DNA from: Desulfobacterales bacterium
Lineage (GTDB): Bacteria; Desulfobacterota; Desulfobacteria; Desulfobacterales; ETH-SRB1
Assembly: GCA_030610995.1 (NCBI GenBank)
Contig: JAUWQO010000012.1
Coordinates: forward strand, 1 to 42,739
Direction of reading: 5' to 3'
Length of the DNA: 42,739 nt
Part shown: in pieces, positions 32,205 to 40,361 of the stretch
Layout of the letters: every line of letters starts with the position of its first letter
How positions within the stretch are numbered: position 1 is the stretch's first letter
Notes under the pieces: generated by a model
The model's input: the letters and a program-made list of their open reading frames with translations, nothing else
What the model was told of the DNA's origin: nothing
The model's database searches: none
Position numbers and translations under genes: made by a program

Positions 32205-33801
32205 TAAATATTTCTTCCTGTTCATCAAGGATTTCATTTAGAATCTTTATGCTTGTCATTGGATTCATTATCACGCAGCGAAAAACAACAATATCTTTTC
32301 CATGCTGATTTATTTTTAATTTTGTTCGTGAAACAAAACTCTTTCCAGCCTCCCTTTGCATTCTTTGAACAGCCCTGTTTATTTTATTTAATTTTTCATT
32401 AATGCTACATATCTGTTCAGGATTACCTTCGGCTAACCCGCGTTTAATATGTAAGGGGCATATCCTGTAGGTAAGAATGTTAAGCTCCGGGCGCGTTATT
32501 AGCTGGAAGTTTGGTCTTTTTTCAATTTCTTCGGCAAGCTTGAGACATGTATCAATCCCATGCTCAATCAGCAGCGCATAACCACGACTCCCCATTATTT
32601 TAAGCGCGCTGTCCAGTATAATAGAGCTTGCCTCCCTCGAACCTGCTAACGATTTTATGCCGAGATCAACAGAACCCGGGCGGTTTACATAGTTTGCATA
32701 ATATGCGACAGTATCCAGGATTGAAGGGTCCTTAAAGACAACTATGCCGCAGCCCATCGGCATATAAAACTGTTTGTGGCCGTCTATTGTTACGGAATCC
32801 GCTATTTTTATACCTTTAAGCAGATGCCTGTATTTTTCAGACATTAGTGTGGGCCCACCCCATGCGGCATCCACATGAAAGTGAATCCTGTTTTCTGCGC
32901 ATATTTCTCCGATTTCAGGCAGCGGATCGACTGATCCTGTTTCCGTGGTTCCGGCAATGCCGACAATGGCAATAATCTTTGTTTTAATGGAGCTGTTTTT
33001 TATATTGTTGATCGCTTTTTTTAGACTATCCAGGTCCATGCGGTTGTCCGCATCAACATCGATTGTCATAATATTTTGATTGCCTATTCCAAGAAGACCA
33101 CCGGCTTTTTTAACGCAATAGTGGCCAAGTCTCGACACCAGTATAACGCACCTTTCTATCTGGTATGCTTTGTATGCGGCCTGTATTCCTTCCTGTTCAA
33201 CGCCGGCAAAACCATTTTTCGGCGCAAGCATGGAGTTTCTGGCTACCCAGAAAGCTGTGAGATTTGCCAGGGTGCCATCTTCAATAAAACAGCCAAGCGT
33301 TGTTCGTATATTCTGGACATGCCTTTCATAGAAAGCTTCATCTTGTTCGTAGATCAGCCTGTGAATTTTGGCAATGACCTGTTTTTCCAAAATTGAGACA
33401 ACCTTTGAGGTTTCAATTTTAACTACATTTTGATTAAGCGCTGCGACTATGGTTTTGAGATGAACCATGAAAAATGGAATTGCGGAAGTCATGTGGCCAA
33501 CAAAATAGGGCGAGGTAACATTGACGGCGTGGGGCGCAATATTCTCGACAAGATCAGCTATGACATCTGCGAGTTTCTTTTCAGGATTTTCGCTGATAAG
33601 GGTGTTGGTAAAGTTTTTTGATAAATCCTTGAGGCTGACCTCTTCGGTGATCCCGACATGTTTTTTAAGAAAATCGTGAAGCCCGAAAAATATCTGTTCC
33701 ATGTATTTGACAAGAGTGGATCTGGAGGCATCATCTTCATGATTAATAAATGTTCTCATTAGAGTCTGCCAGTCGGCGACGAGTTTAGTTTTCTTTTCCA
33801 A
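32179..33801 (-). CDS. panP: PLP-dependent aspartate 1-decarboxylase (PanP-like)
   Basis: A group II PLP decarboxylase of 540 residues. The catalytic lysine is Lys343 in TIDGHKQFYMPMG, the coenzyme-binding Asp311 is in HVDAAWGG, and the ring-stacking His227 is in SRLGHY. The stretches TSPYFVGHMTSAIPFF, LNQNVVKIETSK and GKSFVSRTKL match PanP, the aspartate 1-decarboxylase of Vibrio that makes beta-alanine for pantothenate and coenzyme A. It is less like GadB, which is shorter at about 465 residues. No panC or panB is adjacent, and glutamate activity cannot be excluded. The stop codon falls within an 8-bp tandem repeat, so the length of the C-terminal tail may vary between strains. It is transcribed away from argC. 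Confidence 0.82.
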   Translation of the reverse strand: MEKKTKLVADWQTLMRTFINHEDDASRSTLVKYMEQIFFGLHDFLKKHVGITEEVSLKDLSKNFTNTLISENPEKKLADVIADLVENIAPHAVNVTSPYFVGHMTSAIPFFMVHLKTIVAALNQNVVKIETSKVVSILEKQVIAKIHRLIYEQDEAFYERHVQNIRTTLGCFIEDGTLANLTAFWVARNSMLAPKNGFAGVEQEGIQAAYKAYQIERCVILVSRLGHYCVKKAGGLLGIGNQNIMTIDVDADNRMDLDSLKKAINNIKNSSIKTKIIAIVGIAGTTETGSVDPLPEIGEICAENRIHFHVDAAWGGPTLMSEKYRHLLKGIKIADSVTIDGHKQFYMPMGCGIVVFKDPSILDTVAYYANYVNRPGSVDLGIKSLAGSREASSIILDSALKIMGSRGYALLIEHGIDTCLKLAEEIEKRPNFQLITRPELNILTYRICPLHIKRGLAEGNPEQICSINEKLNKINRAVQRMQREAGKSFVSRTKLKINQHGKDIVVFRCVIMNPMTSIKILNEILDEQEEIFRGIEELRN

Positions 33802-33998
33802 GCTGTTTTTATCCTTCGAGACTTTTGTTAGCGTAGTTGAAGTTTTCTAAAATAGTTTAGTAAAAGTTATGATTTTTAAAAAACGTTTTATATAACATAA
33901 CCGGTGTTTGATTCCAAGCAAATCTTTTACGCAAATATCCTTGATAAAGCCTGATGCCTTTGATAAATTAATTTTATTTATTTTAAACAGGAGGATAT

Positions 33999-35036
33999 AT
34001 GATCAGGGTCGGCGTAATCGGCGCAACAGGATATGCGGGCGCGGAGCTTGTCAGAATACTTTCAGGCCATCCGGATGTTCAACTGACAGCCCTCACATCC
34101 CGCAAGTATGCCGGGATGAAATATGACGGCATCTATCCCTCAATGGCAGGTGTTGTAAACCTGGTTTGCGAAGAATTTAATGAGGACAGCTTTTGCGATA
34201 AGGTGGATATAATATATATTGCCCTGCCTCACAGGATTCCTATGGAAATCGTTCCCGGTTTAATCAGGCGCGGGAAAAAGGTCATAGATCTTTCCGCTGA
34301 CTTCAGGTTCAAAGATGTTTTGAGGTATGAAACATATTACCAGCCGCATACTGCAAAAGAACTGCTCAAAGAAGCGGTCTACGGGCTTTGCGAAATCTAT
34401 TTTGATAAAATTAAAAAAGCTGCGTTGATCGGCAATCCGGGATGTTACCCCACCAGCGTTCTTTTACCTCTTTTGCCTTTGCTTAAAGAAAATTTTCTGG
34501 ATATCAATACAATTATCGCGGATTCAAAATCAGGGGTTAGCGGCGCAGGGCGATCGCTTTCGCTGACAACCCACTTTTGCGAGGCAAATGAATCATTCAA
34601 GGCATACAAGGTTGCCGAGCACAGGCATTGCCCTGAAATGGAAGAGATCCTGAGCGCAGAAGCAAAAAAGCCGGTAAAAATAACATTTGTGCCGCACCTT
34701 GTTCCCATGACGCGCGGCATGCTTACAACGATATATGTAAATCTTGTGAAAAAAACCGGTAATGAAGCGATACATAACTGCATTTCCACTTTTTATGCAG
34801 GACATCCTTTTATCCGTATATGCCCTGAGAACAGGCTTCCTGACACCATGCATGTGAGGGGGACCAATTACTGTGATATCGGTTTTAAAATAGATGAGCA
34901 AAACAACCGTCTGATCATGATCTCGGCAATAGATAACCTTGTGAAGGGGGCTGCGGGCCAGGCTGTTCAGAATATGAATATTATGCTGGGCGTAGACGAA
35001 ACAAGGGGTCTAAACAATGTCCCTTTTCCTGTTTAG
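33999..35036 (+). CDS. argC: N-acetyl-gamma-glutamyl-phosphate reductase (ArgC)
   Basis: ArgC reduces N-acetylglutamyl phosphate with NADPH, the third step of arginine synthesis. At 345 residues it is of standard length. The dinucleotide motif GATGYAG is at 8-14 and the catalytic Cys149 is in IGNPGCYPTS. The family segments SADFRFKD, SKSGVSGAGR and FVPHLVPMTRGM with its catalytic His are all present. AGGAGG is about 6 bases before the ATG, one of the best ribosome-binding sites in the window. The gene stands alone, not with argB, argJ or argD. The 960 bases that follow up to the next gene contain two palindromic elements and other repeat pieces. Confidence 0.96.
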   Translation: MIRVGVIGATGYAGAELVRILSGHPDVQLTALTSRKYAGMKYDGIYPSMAGVVNLVCEEFNEDSFCDKVDIIYIALPHRIPMEIVPGLIRRGKKVIDLSADFRFKDVLRYETYYQPHTAKELLKEAVYGLCEIYFDKIKKAALIGNPGCYPTSVLLPLLPLLKENFLDINTIIADSKSGVSGAGRSLSLTTHFCEANESFKAYKVAEHRHCPEMEEILSAEAKKPVKITFVPHLVPMTRGMLTTIYVNLVKKTGNEAIHNCISTFYAGHPFIRICPENRLPDTMHVRGTNYCDIGFKIDEQNNRLIMISAIDNLVKGAAGQAVQNMNIMLGVDETRGLNNVPFPV

Positions 35037-35147
35037 AAACACAAATAAAAAATATAGTAACACTTTAGCGCGCTATTATTTTCTTGACAGGATTTACAGG
35101 ATATTCAGGATTTAAATTATCGAAACTTTTCCTGTTAATCCAAATCT

Positions 35148-35288
35148 GATGAATTCGTAAAAAGTCTCCCAAACTTGTCATTTCGAGCAAAGCGAGAAAT
35201 CTTTATTCTATAACATACTGAATACATAAGATTTCTCCCTGCGGTCGAAATGACACATTCGATGAATCCGACTTTTTACGAATTCATC
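35148..35288. repeat. Nested palindrome: GATGAATTCGTAAAAAG arms, TCATTTCGA core
   Basis: Perfect 19-base arms start GATGAATTCGTAAAAAG at 35148 and end CTTTTTACGAATTCATC at 35288. The core runs from TGTCATTTCGAGCAAAGCGA at 35176 to CTGCGGTCGAAATGACA at 35255. The reverse complement of this element matches 19712-19859, including a spacer between arm and core. Just upstream, at 35091, lies TTGACAGGATTTACAGGATA, also found in inverse near 13484. Confidence 0.92.
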
Positions 35289-35401
35289 AAGTTTCGCACC
35301 CTTTTTATTTATTAAAGCTTTAAACTGTAATGGCCGAAATAAATTTTAAAGGCGAAACATCATGCCTGTTCTTGGAACAAGTCGTGGAGAACCGCTTCAT
35401 T

Positions 35402-35643
35402 TCCCCCTTTCATAAAGGGGGATTAAGGGGCATAAGCGCTTAAATAAGCATTTTTTTAACCCCAGAAGTAGTTGTAGCAAAATTCACAATTGACAATTAG
35501 CAATTGATTATTGACAATTTGTAGTGATAAATGAAGTAGTTATCGACACTGACCCATTTTGTATAATAATTAATAATCAATTGTGAATTACTAATTGTTA
35601 ATGATTCCCCCTTATTTAAGCGCTTATGGGGATTAAGGGGGAT
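35402..35643. repeat. Palindromic element inserted in a GGGGATTAAGGGG repeat
   Basis: The 18-base arms CATAAGCGCTTAAATAAG (35431-35448) and CTTATTTAAGCGCTTATG (35611-35628) are perfect complements. They are flanked by GGGGGATTAAGGGG on the left and GGGGATTAAGGGGG on the right in direct orientation. The interior carries loosely complementary CAATTGACAATTAG-type stretches. This looks like a palindromic element that landed inside, or recombined with, an older repeat. The following 35644-36030 shows no gene. Confidence 0.75.
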
Positions 35644-36030
35644 TTCAAACAACTAAAGTGTTGCATTTCGTCAAATATCCGACGTATGGGCAAGTTGTTG
35701 TCTGGAAGTGTCAAACCGACAATATGCGGCCATAGAGAAAATCAGATAATAACCTATTAATATTACAACCATATTTTTTTAACCTTAAAGATTTATTCCC
35801 CGGCGGCACACATATTGCTGATGTATTTATATAAAAATCCCCCCATTTACCGCCTTGACTTTGATAGAAATCAAGGGTGCAAAACTTGAGTTTTTATCTC
35901 AGATGTTGCTGACTTGACAGATTTATAAATTATATGATAGCAAGACAAAACTAAGATTTTCGCCTCCATTGTCTGCGTGCAATGCACAGGCAGGCAATCC
36001 GCTTCAGGCGGATTTGAAAGGTGTCAATTT

Positions 36031-36957
36031 ATGCAGCGAAAAATCACATTTTTTATGTTAAGCGATTCAGGCTCTCCAATAAAGCAGACAACTGTTTCCA
36101 GAACAGTTTTATGTTTTTCATGCCTTTTTGTCGCAGTTAGCATTATATTTTTTGGCTTTGTAATGTATGACTATTGTAATGTTAAGCTGAAATTATCAAA
36201 TATCAGAGGGGTGGAGAGCGATATTTCCGAGCAATTTGATACAGTAATCAGCCAGCGCAAGCAGATAAAAAATTTTGCAAATGAGATCAATTCGTTAAAG
36301 TCAAAACTGGTTGGTCTAAACAGTTTTGAAAAACGGCTGAGGATCGTTGCCAATATTGAAAAACCTGCTAATCAGGACAACCTTTTTGGCATTGGCGGTT
36401 CAATGCCTGATGATCTTGACACACAGATTCCGCTTACTGATAAGCACAACAGCCTGGTTCGTGAAATGCACGAGCAGACCAAGCAGCTTGATTTGGCATC
36501 AACAAGTCAAAAGCAGGGGTTTGAGTCGCTGTTAAAATATCTTGAAGATAAACAAAACCTTCTTGCCTCAACACCTGCTATACGCCCGTTAAGCGGGTGG
36601 ACATCATCAAGATTTGGATACCGCGTATCCCCGTTTACAGGTTTGCGCGAATTTCACAAAGGGTTGGATATTGCTAACCGGATTGGTACGCCTATAATTG
36701 CCACTGCCGATGGGGTTGTAACATTTGTCGGCAAAAAAGGCTTGCTTGGCAAAATAATTATTATTAATCATGGCCATGGAATGGTTACCCGTTATGCGCA
36801 TCTTCAGAAGACATTAAAAAAACGTGGCGAGTCTGTAAAGCGAGGAGACACCATTGCGCTTGTCGGCAATTCAGGCAGAACCACAGGCGCCCATCTCCAT
36901 TATGAGGTTCTTCTTAACGGAATTCCGGTTAATCCTGAAAAATATATACTTAATTAG
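36031..36957 (+). CDS. M23 family metallopeptidase, membrane-anchored
   Basis: A LytM/M23 zinc endopeptidase or divisome-type activator, 308 residues. I chose ATG 36031, with AAAGGTG about 8 bases before, over the frame's earlier ATG at 35977. It gives MQRKITFFML, a membrane segment at about 26-46, a coiled-coil region at 55-110 and 140-180, then the peptidase domain from 186. Zinc ligands are present: His209 and Asp213 in FHKGLD, and His290 in GAHLHYE; His257 in RYAH and His288 complete the set. An active enzyme is therefore expected, cutting peptide cross-links in the periplasm. It lies before secA, an order I recall in related bacteria, but 337 bases of repeat-rich DNA separate them, so co-transcription is unclear. 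Confidence 0.88.
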   Translation: MQRKITFFMLSDSGSPIKQTTVSRTVLCFSCLFVAVSIIFFGFVMYDYCNVKLKLSNIRGVESDISEQFDTVISQRKQIKNFANEINSLKSKLVGLNSFEKRLRIVANIEKPANQDNLFGIGGSMPDDLDTQIPLTDKHNSLVREMHEQTKQLDLASTSQKQGFESLLKYLEDKQNLLASTPAIRPLSGWTSSRFGYRVSPFTGLREFHKGLDIANRIGTPIIATADGVVTFVGKKGLLGKIIIINHGHGMVTRYAHLQKTLKKRGESVKRGDTIALVGNSGRTTGAHLHYEVLLNGIPVNPEKYILN

Positions 36958-37064
36958 AGATCTTCGAAAAACGCCCCCTTTTTTCTTATCTTTGACCGCC
37001 CCGCTGTAAAAAGTCAGCAACTTAAATTCTTCATAGACATTTCGTGAATTTCATCTTATTATAG

Positions 37065-37215
37065 GTAGCCGTTCACGGCTTGAAACTTGAAATTGGAAAG
37101 TAGAAATTAGGGAGAGATTAAAATAGAAATTGGAAAATAGAAATTGGGAAGAACAGTACAAAAGTATGAAGGCCAAATTTCCAATTTCCAATTTCAACGT
37201 TCCGTGAACGGTTAC
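37065..37215. repeat. Short palindrome-ended element, GTAGCCGTTCACGG arms
   Basis: Arms GTAGCCGTTCACGG (37065-37078) and CCGTGAACGGTTAC (37202-37215) match at 13 of 14. Inner complements are GAAACTTGAAATTGGAAA and CAATTTCCAATTTC. The centre holds tandem-like AGAAATTGGAAAATAGAAAT. This is the 151-bp form of the element at 29453-29850. A solitary right end is also visible at about 21275-21300. No gene is in 36958-37294. Confidence 0.85.
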
Positions 37216-37294
37216 TATTATAGATTATGGAGATCGTCAAATAGTTGAGCCGTCGAGTCGACTTTTTGTATTTATTAGGAGTATTTTATAGATA

Positions 37295-39817
37295 ATGTTT
37301 AATCTTTTGACAAAAGTATTTGGAAGCAAAAACGAACGGGAATTAAAAAAGCTGCAACCTGTTGTAGATAAGATTAATGCTCTTGAAGCCGAGATGCAGG
37401 CCATGGATGATCACCATCTGAAAGGCCAGACAGTTTTGTTTAGACAGCGACTTGAAAATGGAGCATCCCTTGAAGATATTCTTCCCGAAGCATTTGCAAC
37501 TGTAAGGGAAGCTTCAGTACGCACTCTCAAGATGCGTCATTTTGATGCCCAGCTTGTTGGCGGGATTGTTCTGCATGAGGGTAAGATCGCCGAAATGAAG
37601 ACAGGTGAGGGAAAAACACTGGCAGCCACCCTGCCGGTATATTTAAATGCTCTTTCAGGCAGAGGAGTGCATATTGTAACGGTAAACGATTATCTGGCAA
37701 AGCGTGATACAGAATGGATGGGGCAGATTTATAATTTTTTAGGTCTTTCTGTTGACTCCTTATTGCACGGCATGGATGATGTTGAGCACAAAAAGGCTTA
37801 CAGCGCAGACATTACCTACGGCACGAACAATGAGTTCGGCTTTGACTATCTGCGGGATAATATGAAGTTCGAGAGAGACTCGATTGTCCAGCGGGAACTC
37901 AACTTTGCCATAGTGGATGAGGTGGACAGCATATTAATCGATGAGGCAAGAACGCCGCTTATTATATCCGGTCCTGCTGAAAAATCGACCGATCTATACT
38001 ACCAGGTAAACAGGATAATACCGCGCCTTGAGCAAGACAAAGATTATGTTATTGACGAGAAGGCCAGAACATCGGTCATGACCGACAAGGGAATCGCAAA
38101 AGCTGAAAGCATTCTTAATGTAGATAATCTGTACGATTCAAAACATATTGAGCTTCTTCATCATATTAATCAGGCGCTGAAGGCTCACACACTCTTTAAA
38201 CGCGATGTTGATTATCTTGTAAAGGATGGCGAGGTAATCATAGTAGATGAATTTACAGGTCGCCTTATGCCGGGACGTCGCTACAGTGAAGGGCTGCACC
38301 AGGCGCTTGAAGCCAAAGAAAACGTCAGGATAGAAAACGAAAACCAGACTCTTGCAACAATTACCTTTCAAAACTATTTCCGTATGTATGATAAGCTTGC
38401 CGGCATGACAGGTACGGCCGATACTGAAGCCGCTGAATTTAAAAAGATTTATAACCTTGACGTTTTGGTTATCCCCACCAACAAACAGATGATAAGGGCC
38501 AATTTTCCTGATGTTATTTATAAAACCAGACAAGAAAAGTTTGAAGCAGCTATGGACGAGATAGTAGAGCTGCATAAAATAGGACAGCCTGTTCTTGTAG
38601 GTACGGTTTCAATCGATGTTTCGGAAAAATTCAGTAAACAGTTAACAAAGAAAGGCATCCAGCATTCTGTGCTTAATGCAAAAAACCATGAAAAAGAGGC
38701 GGAGATTATTGCCATGGCGGGTCAGAAAGGGGCGGTTACAATTTCAACAAGCATGGCAGGCCGCGGGACCGACATAGTGTTAGGCGAAGGAGTGGTTGAG
38801 TTAGGCGGGTTGCATATCCTTGGCACGGAAAGGCATGAGAGCAGGCGCATTGATAATCAGCTCAGAGGTCGTTCCGGAAGGCAGGGCGATCCTGGATCGT
38901 CCCGTTTCTACCTTGCTCTGGACGATGATCTTCTCCGTATATTCGGCGGAGAACGCATGACATCGATTATGGACAGGCTTGGCATGGAGGAGGGGGAGCC
39001 GATTGAACATAATCTTATAAGTAAAGCAATAGAAAATGCCCAGGCAAAGGTTGAAGGGCGCAACTTTGATATCCGTAAGCAGCTTATCGAGTATGATGAT
39101 GTAATGAACCAGCAAAGGGAGGTTATATACAGGCAGCGCCGCGAAGCGTTGACAGGCAAAAACCTGAAAAGCTCTATTGTTGATATGATTTGTGAAAAGG
39201 CCGAAGATATAGCCGATATTTTTGCTGATGAAAAGGTTCTTCCGGAAGAATGGGATATGAAGGGGCTCAACGAAGCGGTATTTAAGCAGTTTAACTTTCG
39301 TTTGGGCAGGATAGATGATGACACACTGGAGGGCCTGACCAGGGAGGGGTTGGCCCAGTTTATTTCTGATGCGGCCATCAAGGTATATGATGAAAAGGAG
39401 GCCGAGATAGGTGCGGAAAATATCAGGGACCTGGAACGGATTATAATGCTGCAGACTGTAGACAACCTGTGGAAGGATCATCTCCTCAGTATGGATCATC
39501 TGAAGGAGGGGATTGGTCTTAGAGGCTATGCTCAGCAGAATCCTTTGATTATTTATAAAAAAGAAGGATTTGAAATGTTTCAGGATATGATCTCCAGGAT
39601 CAAAGAGGGGATTGTTGGAATTCTGTTTAGAGTGCAGATAGCCGAACCTGAAAAGATTGATGGTTTAAGGAGGCCGGAAGATCAAAATCTTATATTTTCC
39701 AGCGGGGATGATATCGGAAGAAAAAAACCGGTCAGGCGAACGGAAAAGAAAATTGGGAGAAATGCTCCATGCCCATGTGGGAGTGGAAAGAAGTATAAGA
39801 AGTGTTGCGGAAGATAA
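37295..39817 (+). CDS. secA: Preprotein translocase ATPase SecA
   Basis: SecA drives protein export through SecYEG. It has 840 residues against 901 in E. coli, within the range of the family. Walker A TGEGKT is at 103-108, [16 protein letters not shown] follows, and the helicase-like second domain has [23 protein letters not shown]-like [15 protein letters not shown], and [13 protein letters not shown]. The C terminus ends in the zinc-binding SecB/lipid tail [18 protein letters not shown] with all four metal ligands. The start region [20 protein letters not shown] is typical. AGGAG lies about 13 bases before the ATG, rather far. The gene is complete and probably single-copy. The 225 bases after it hold two repeat arrays, then clpS. 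Confidence 0.97.
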   Translation: MFNLLTKVFGSKNERELKKLQPVVDKINALEAEMQAMDDHHLKGQTVLFRQRLENGASLEDILPEAFATVREASVRTLKMRHFDAQLVGGIVLHEGKIAEMKTGEGKTLAATLPVYLNALSGRGVHIVTVNDYLAKRDTEWMGQIYNFLGLSVDSLLHGMDDVEHKKAYSADITYGTNNEFGFDYLRDNMKFERDSIVQRELNFAIVDEVDSILIDEARTPLIISGPAEKSTDLYYQVNRIIPRLEQDKDYVIDEKARTSVMTDKGIAKAESILNVDNLYDSKHIELLHHINQALKAHTLFKRDVDYLVKDGEVIIVDEFTGRLMPGRRYSEGLHQALEAKENVRIENENQTLATITFQNYFRMYDKLAGMTGTADTEAAEFKKIYNLDVLVIPTNKQMIRANFPDVIYKTRQEKFEAAMDEIVELHKIGQPVLVGTVSIDVSEKFSKQLTKKGIQHSVLNAKNHEKEAEIIAMAGQKGAVTISTSMAGRGTDIVLGEGVVELGGLHILGTERHESRRIDNQLRGRSGRQGDPGSSRFYLALDDDLLRIFGGERMTSIMDRLGMEEGEPIEHNLISKAIENAQAKVEGRNFDIRKQLIEYDDVMNQQREVIYRQRREALTGKNLKSSIVDMICEKAEDIADIFADEKVLPEEWDMKGLNEAVFKQFNFRLGRIDDDTLEGLTREGLAQFISDAAIKVYDEKEAEIGAENIRDLERIIMLQTVDNLWKDHLLSMDHLKEGIGLRGYAQQNPLIIYKKEGFEMFQDMISRIKEGIVGILFRVQIAEPEKIDGLRRPEDQNLIFSSGDDIGRKKPVRRTEKKIGRNAPCPCGSGKKYKKCCGR

Positions 39818-39832
39818 AGGGCAGAGGGATTG

Positions 39833-39864
39833 GTCGAGTGGTCGAGTAGTCGAGTGGTCGAGTG
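39833..39864. repeat. 8-bp tandem repeat (GTCGAGTG)
   Basis: Four copies of GTCGAGTG, one with a final A, lie 15 bases after the secA stop. The copies are in direct orientation. Such short arrays usually arise by replication slippage. Confidence 0.9.
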
Positions 39865-39909
39865 GGAGCGGCTTTCAGCCGCGAAAATCGATGTCTGAGG
39901 TCTGAGCAA

Positions 39910-40017
39910 GGATTGATGATTGTTGATTTATGATTGATGATTGTTGGAATCGCTGAGTTTATGCTGAGGAACCGAAGTACTCTATCTTTTCAATCAACAA
40001 TCAACAATCATCAATCA
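39910..40017. repeat. Inverted repeat of GATTGATGATTGTTG type before clpS
   Basis: The left side has GATTGATGATTGTTGATT twice in imperfect tandem (39910-39947). The right side is CAATCAACAATCAACAATCA, then TCAATC, ending at about 40017, complementary to it. The spacer of about 43 bases holds no signal I recognise. It sits directly upstream of clpS, so any clpSA promoter would lie within or close to it. Confidence 0.8.
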
Positions 40018-40043
40018 AAATTGGAGCGTAGCGAGTTAAAGGT

Positions 40044-40358
40044 ATGGGTAATTATAGCCCTGAAGCAGACGATGTTGTACGTTCAGAGACCCTGGATGAT
40101 GTAAGGGAACCTTCCATGTACAGGGTGTTGCTTCATAATGATGACTATACCAGCATGGAGTTTGTTGTGGAGATCCTTCAATTTGTATTTAATAAATCAT
40201 CGGAGGAGGCGACACTCATTATGCTGAAAGTCCACAATGAAGGGATAGGGCTTTGTGGCGTTTATACCTATGAAATAGCTGAAACCAAGGTAGATACGGT
40301 TCAAGTTTTAGCGAGGGAAAGAGAATTTCCTCTTAAATGCACCATGGAGAGAGATTAG
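40044..40358 (+). CDS. clpS: ATP-dependent Clp protease adaptor ClpS
   Basis: ClpS delivers N-degron substrates (proteins with a bulky hydrophobic first residue) to ClpA-ClpP. At 104 residues it has the normal size. The family core MYRVLLHNDDYTSMEFVVEI contains the substrate-pocket Asn-Asp pair, and AETKVDTVQVLAREREFPLK is the C-terminal end of the fold. The start ATG 40044 has AAGG only about 2 bases before it, so initiation may be weak or use the GAG at about 40032. It lies 3 bases before clpA, giving a clpS-clpA operon, the standard order in proteobacteria. Confidence 0.95.
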   Translation: MGNYSPEADDVVRSETLDDVREPSMYRVLLHNDDYTSMEFVVEILQFVFNKSSEEATLIMLKVHNEGIGLCGVYTYEIAETKVDTVQVLAREREFPLKCTMERD

Positions 40359-40361
40359 GCT

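Noticed and set aside
35914-35938. TTGACA and TATGAT as a sigma-70 promoter for the M23 gene
   Set aside because: The spacer is only 13 bases, too short for a normal promoter.
35977-36030. ATG 35977 as the start of the M23 peptidase
   Set aside because: The extra residues (MQCTGRQSASGGFERCQF) are unlike a membrane-protein N terminus, come partly from a small CCGCTTCAGGCGG palindrome, and lack a ribosome-binding site.
9218-37294. Retron or other reverse-transcriptase-linked RNA made from the hairpins
   Set aside because: No reverse transcriptase gene occurs in the window, and the hairpins are dispersed repeats present in several copies.
38801-39499. Long minus-strand open frames opposite secA
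   Set aside because: secA is certain on the other strand, and these frames show no family pattern or ribosome-binding site.
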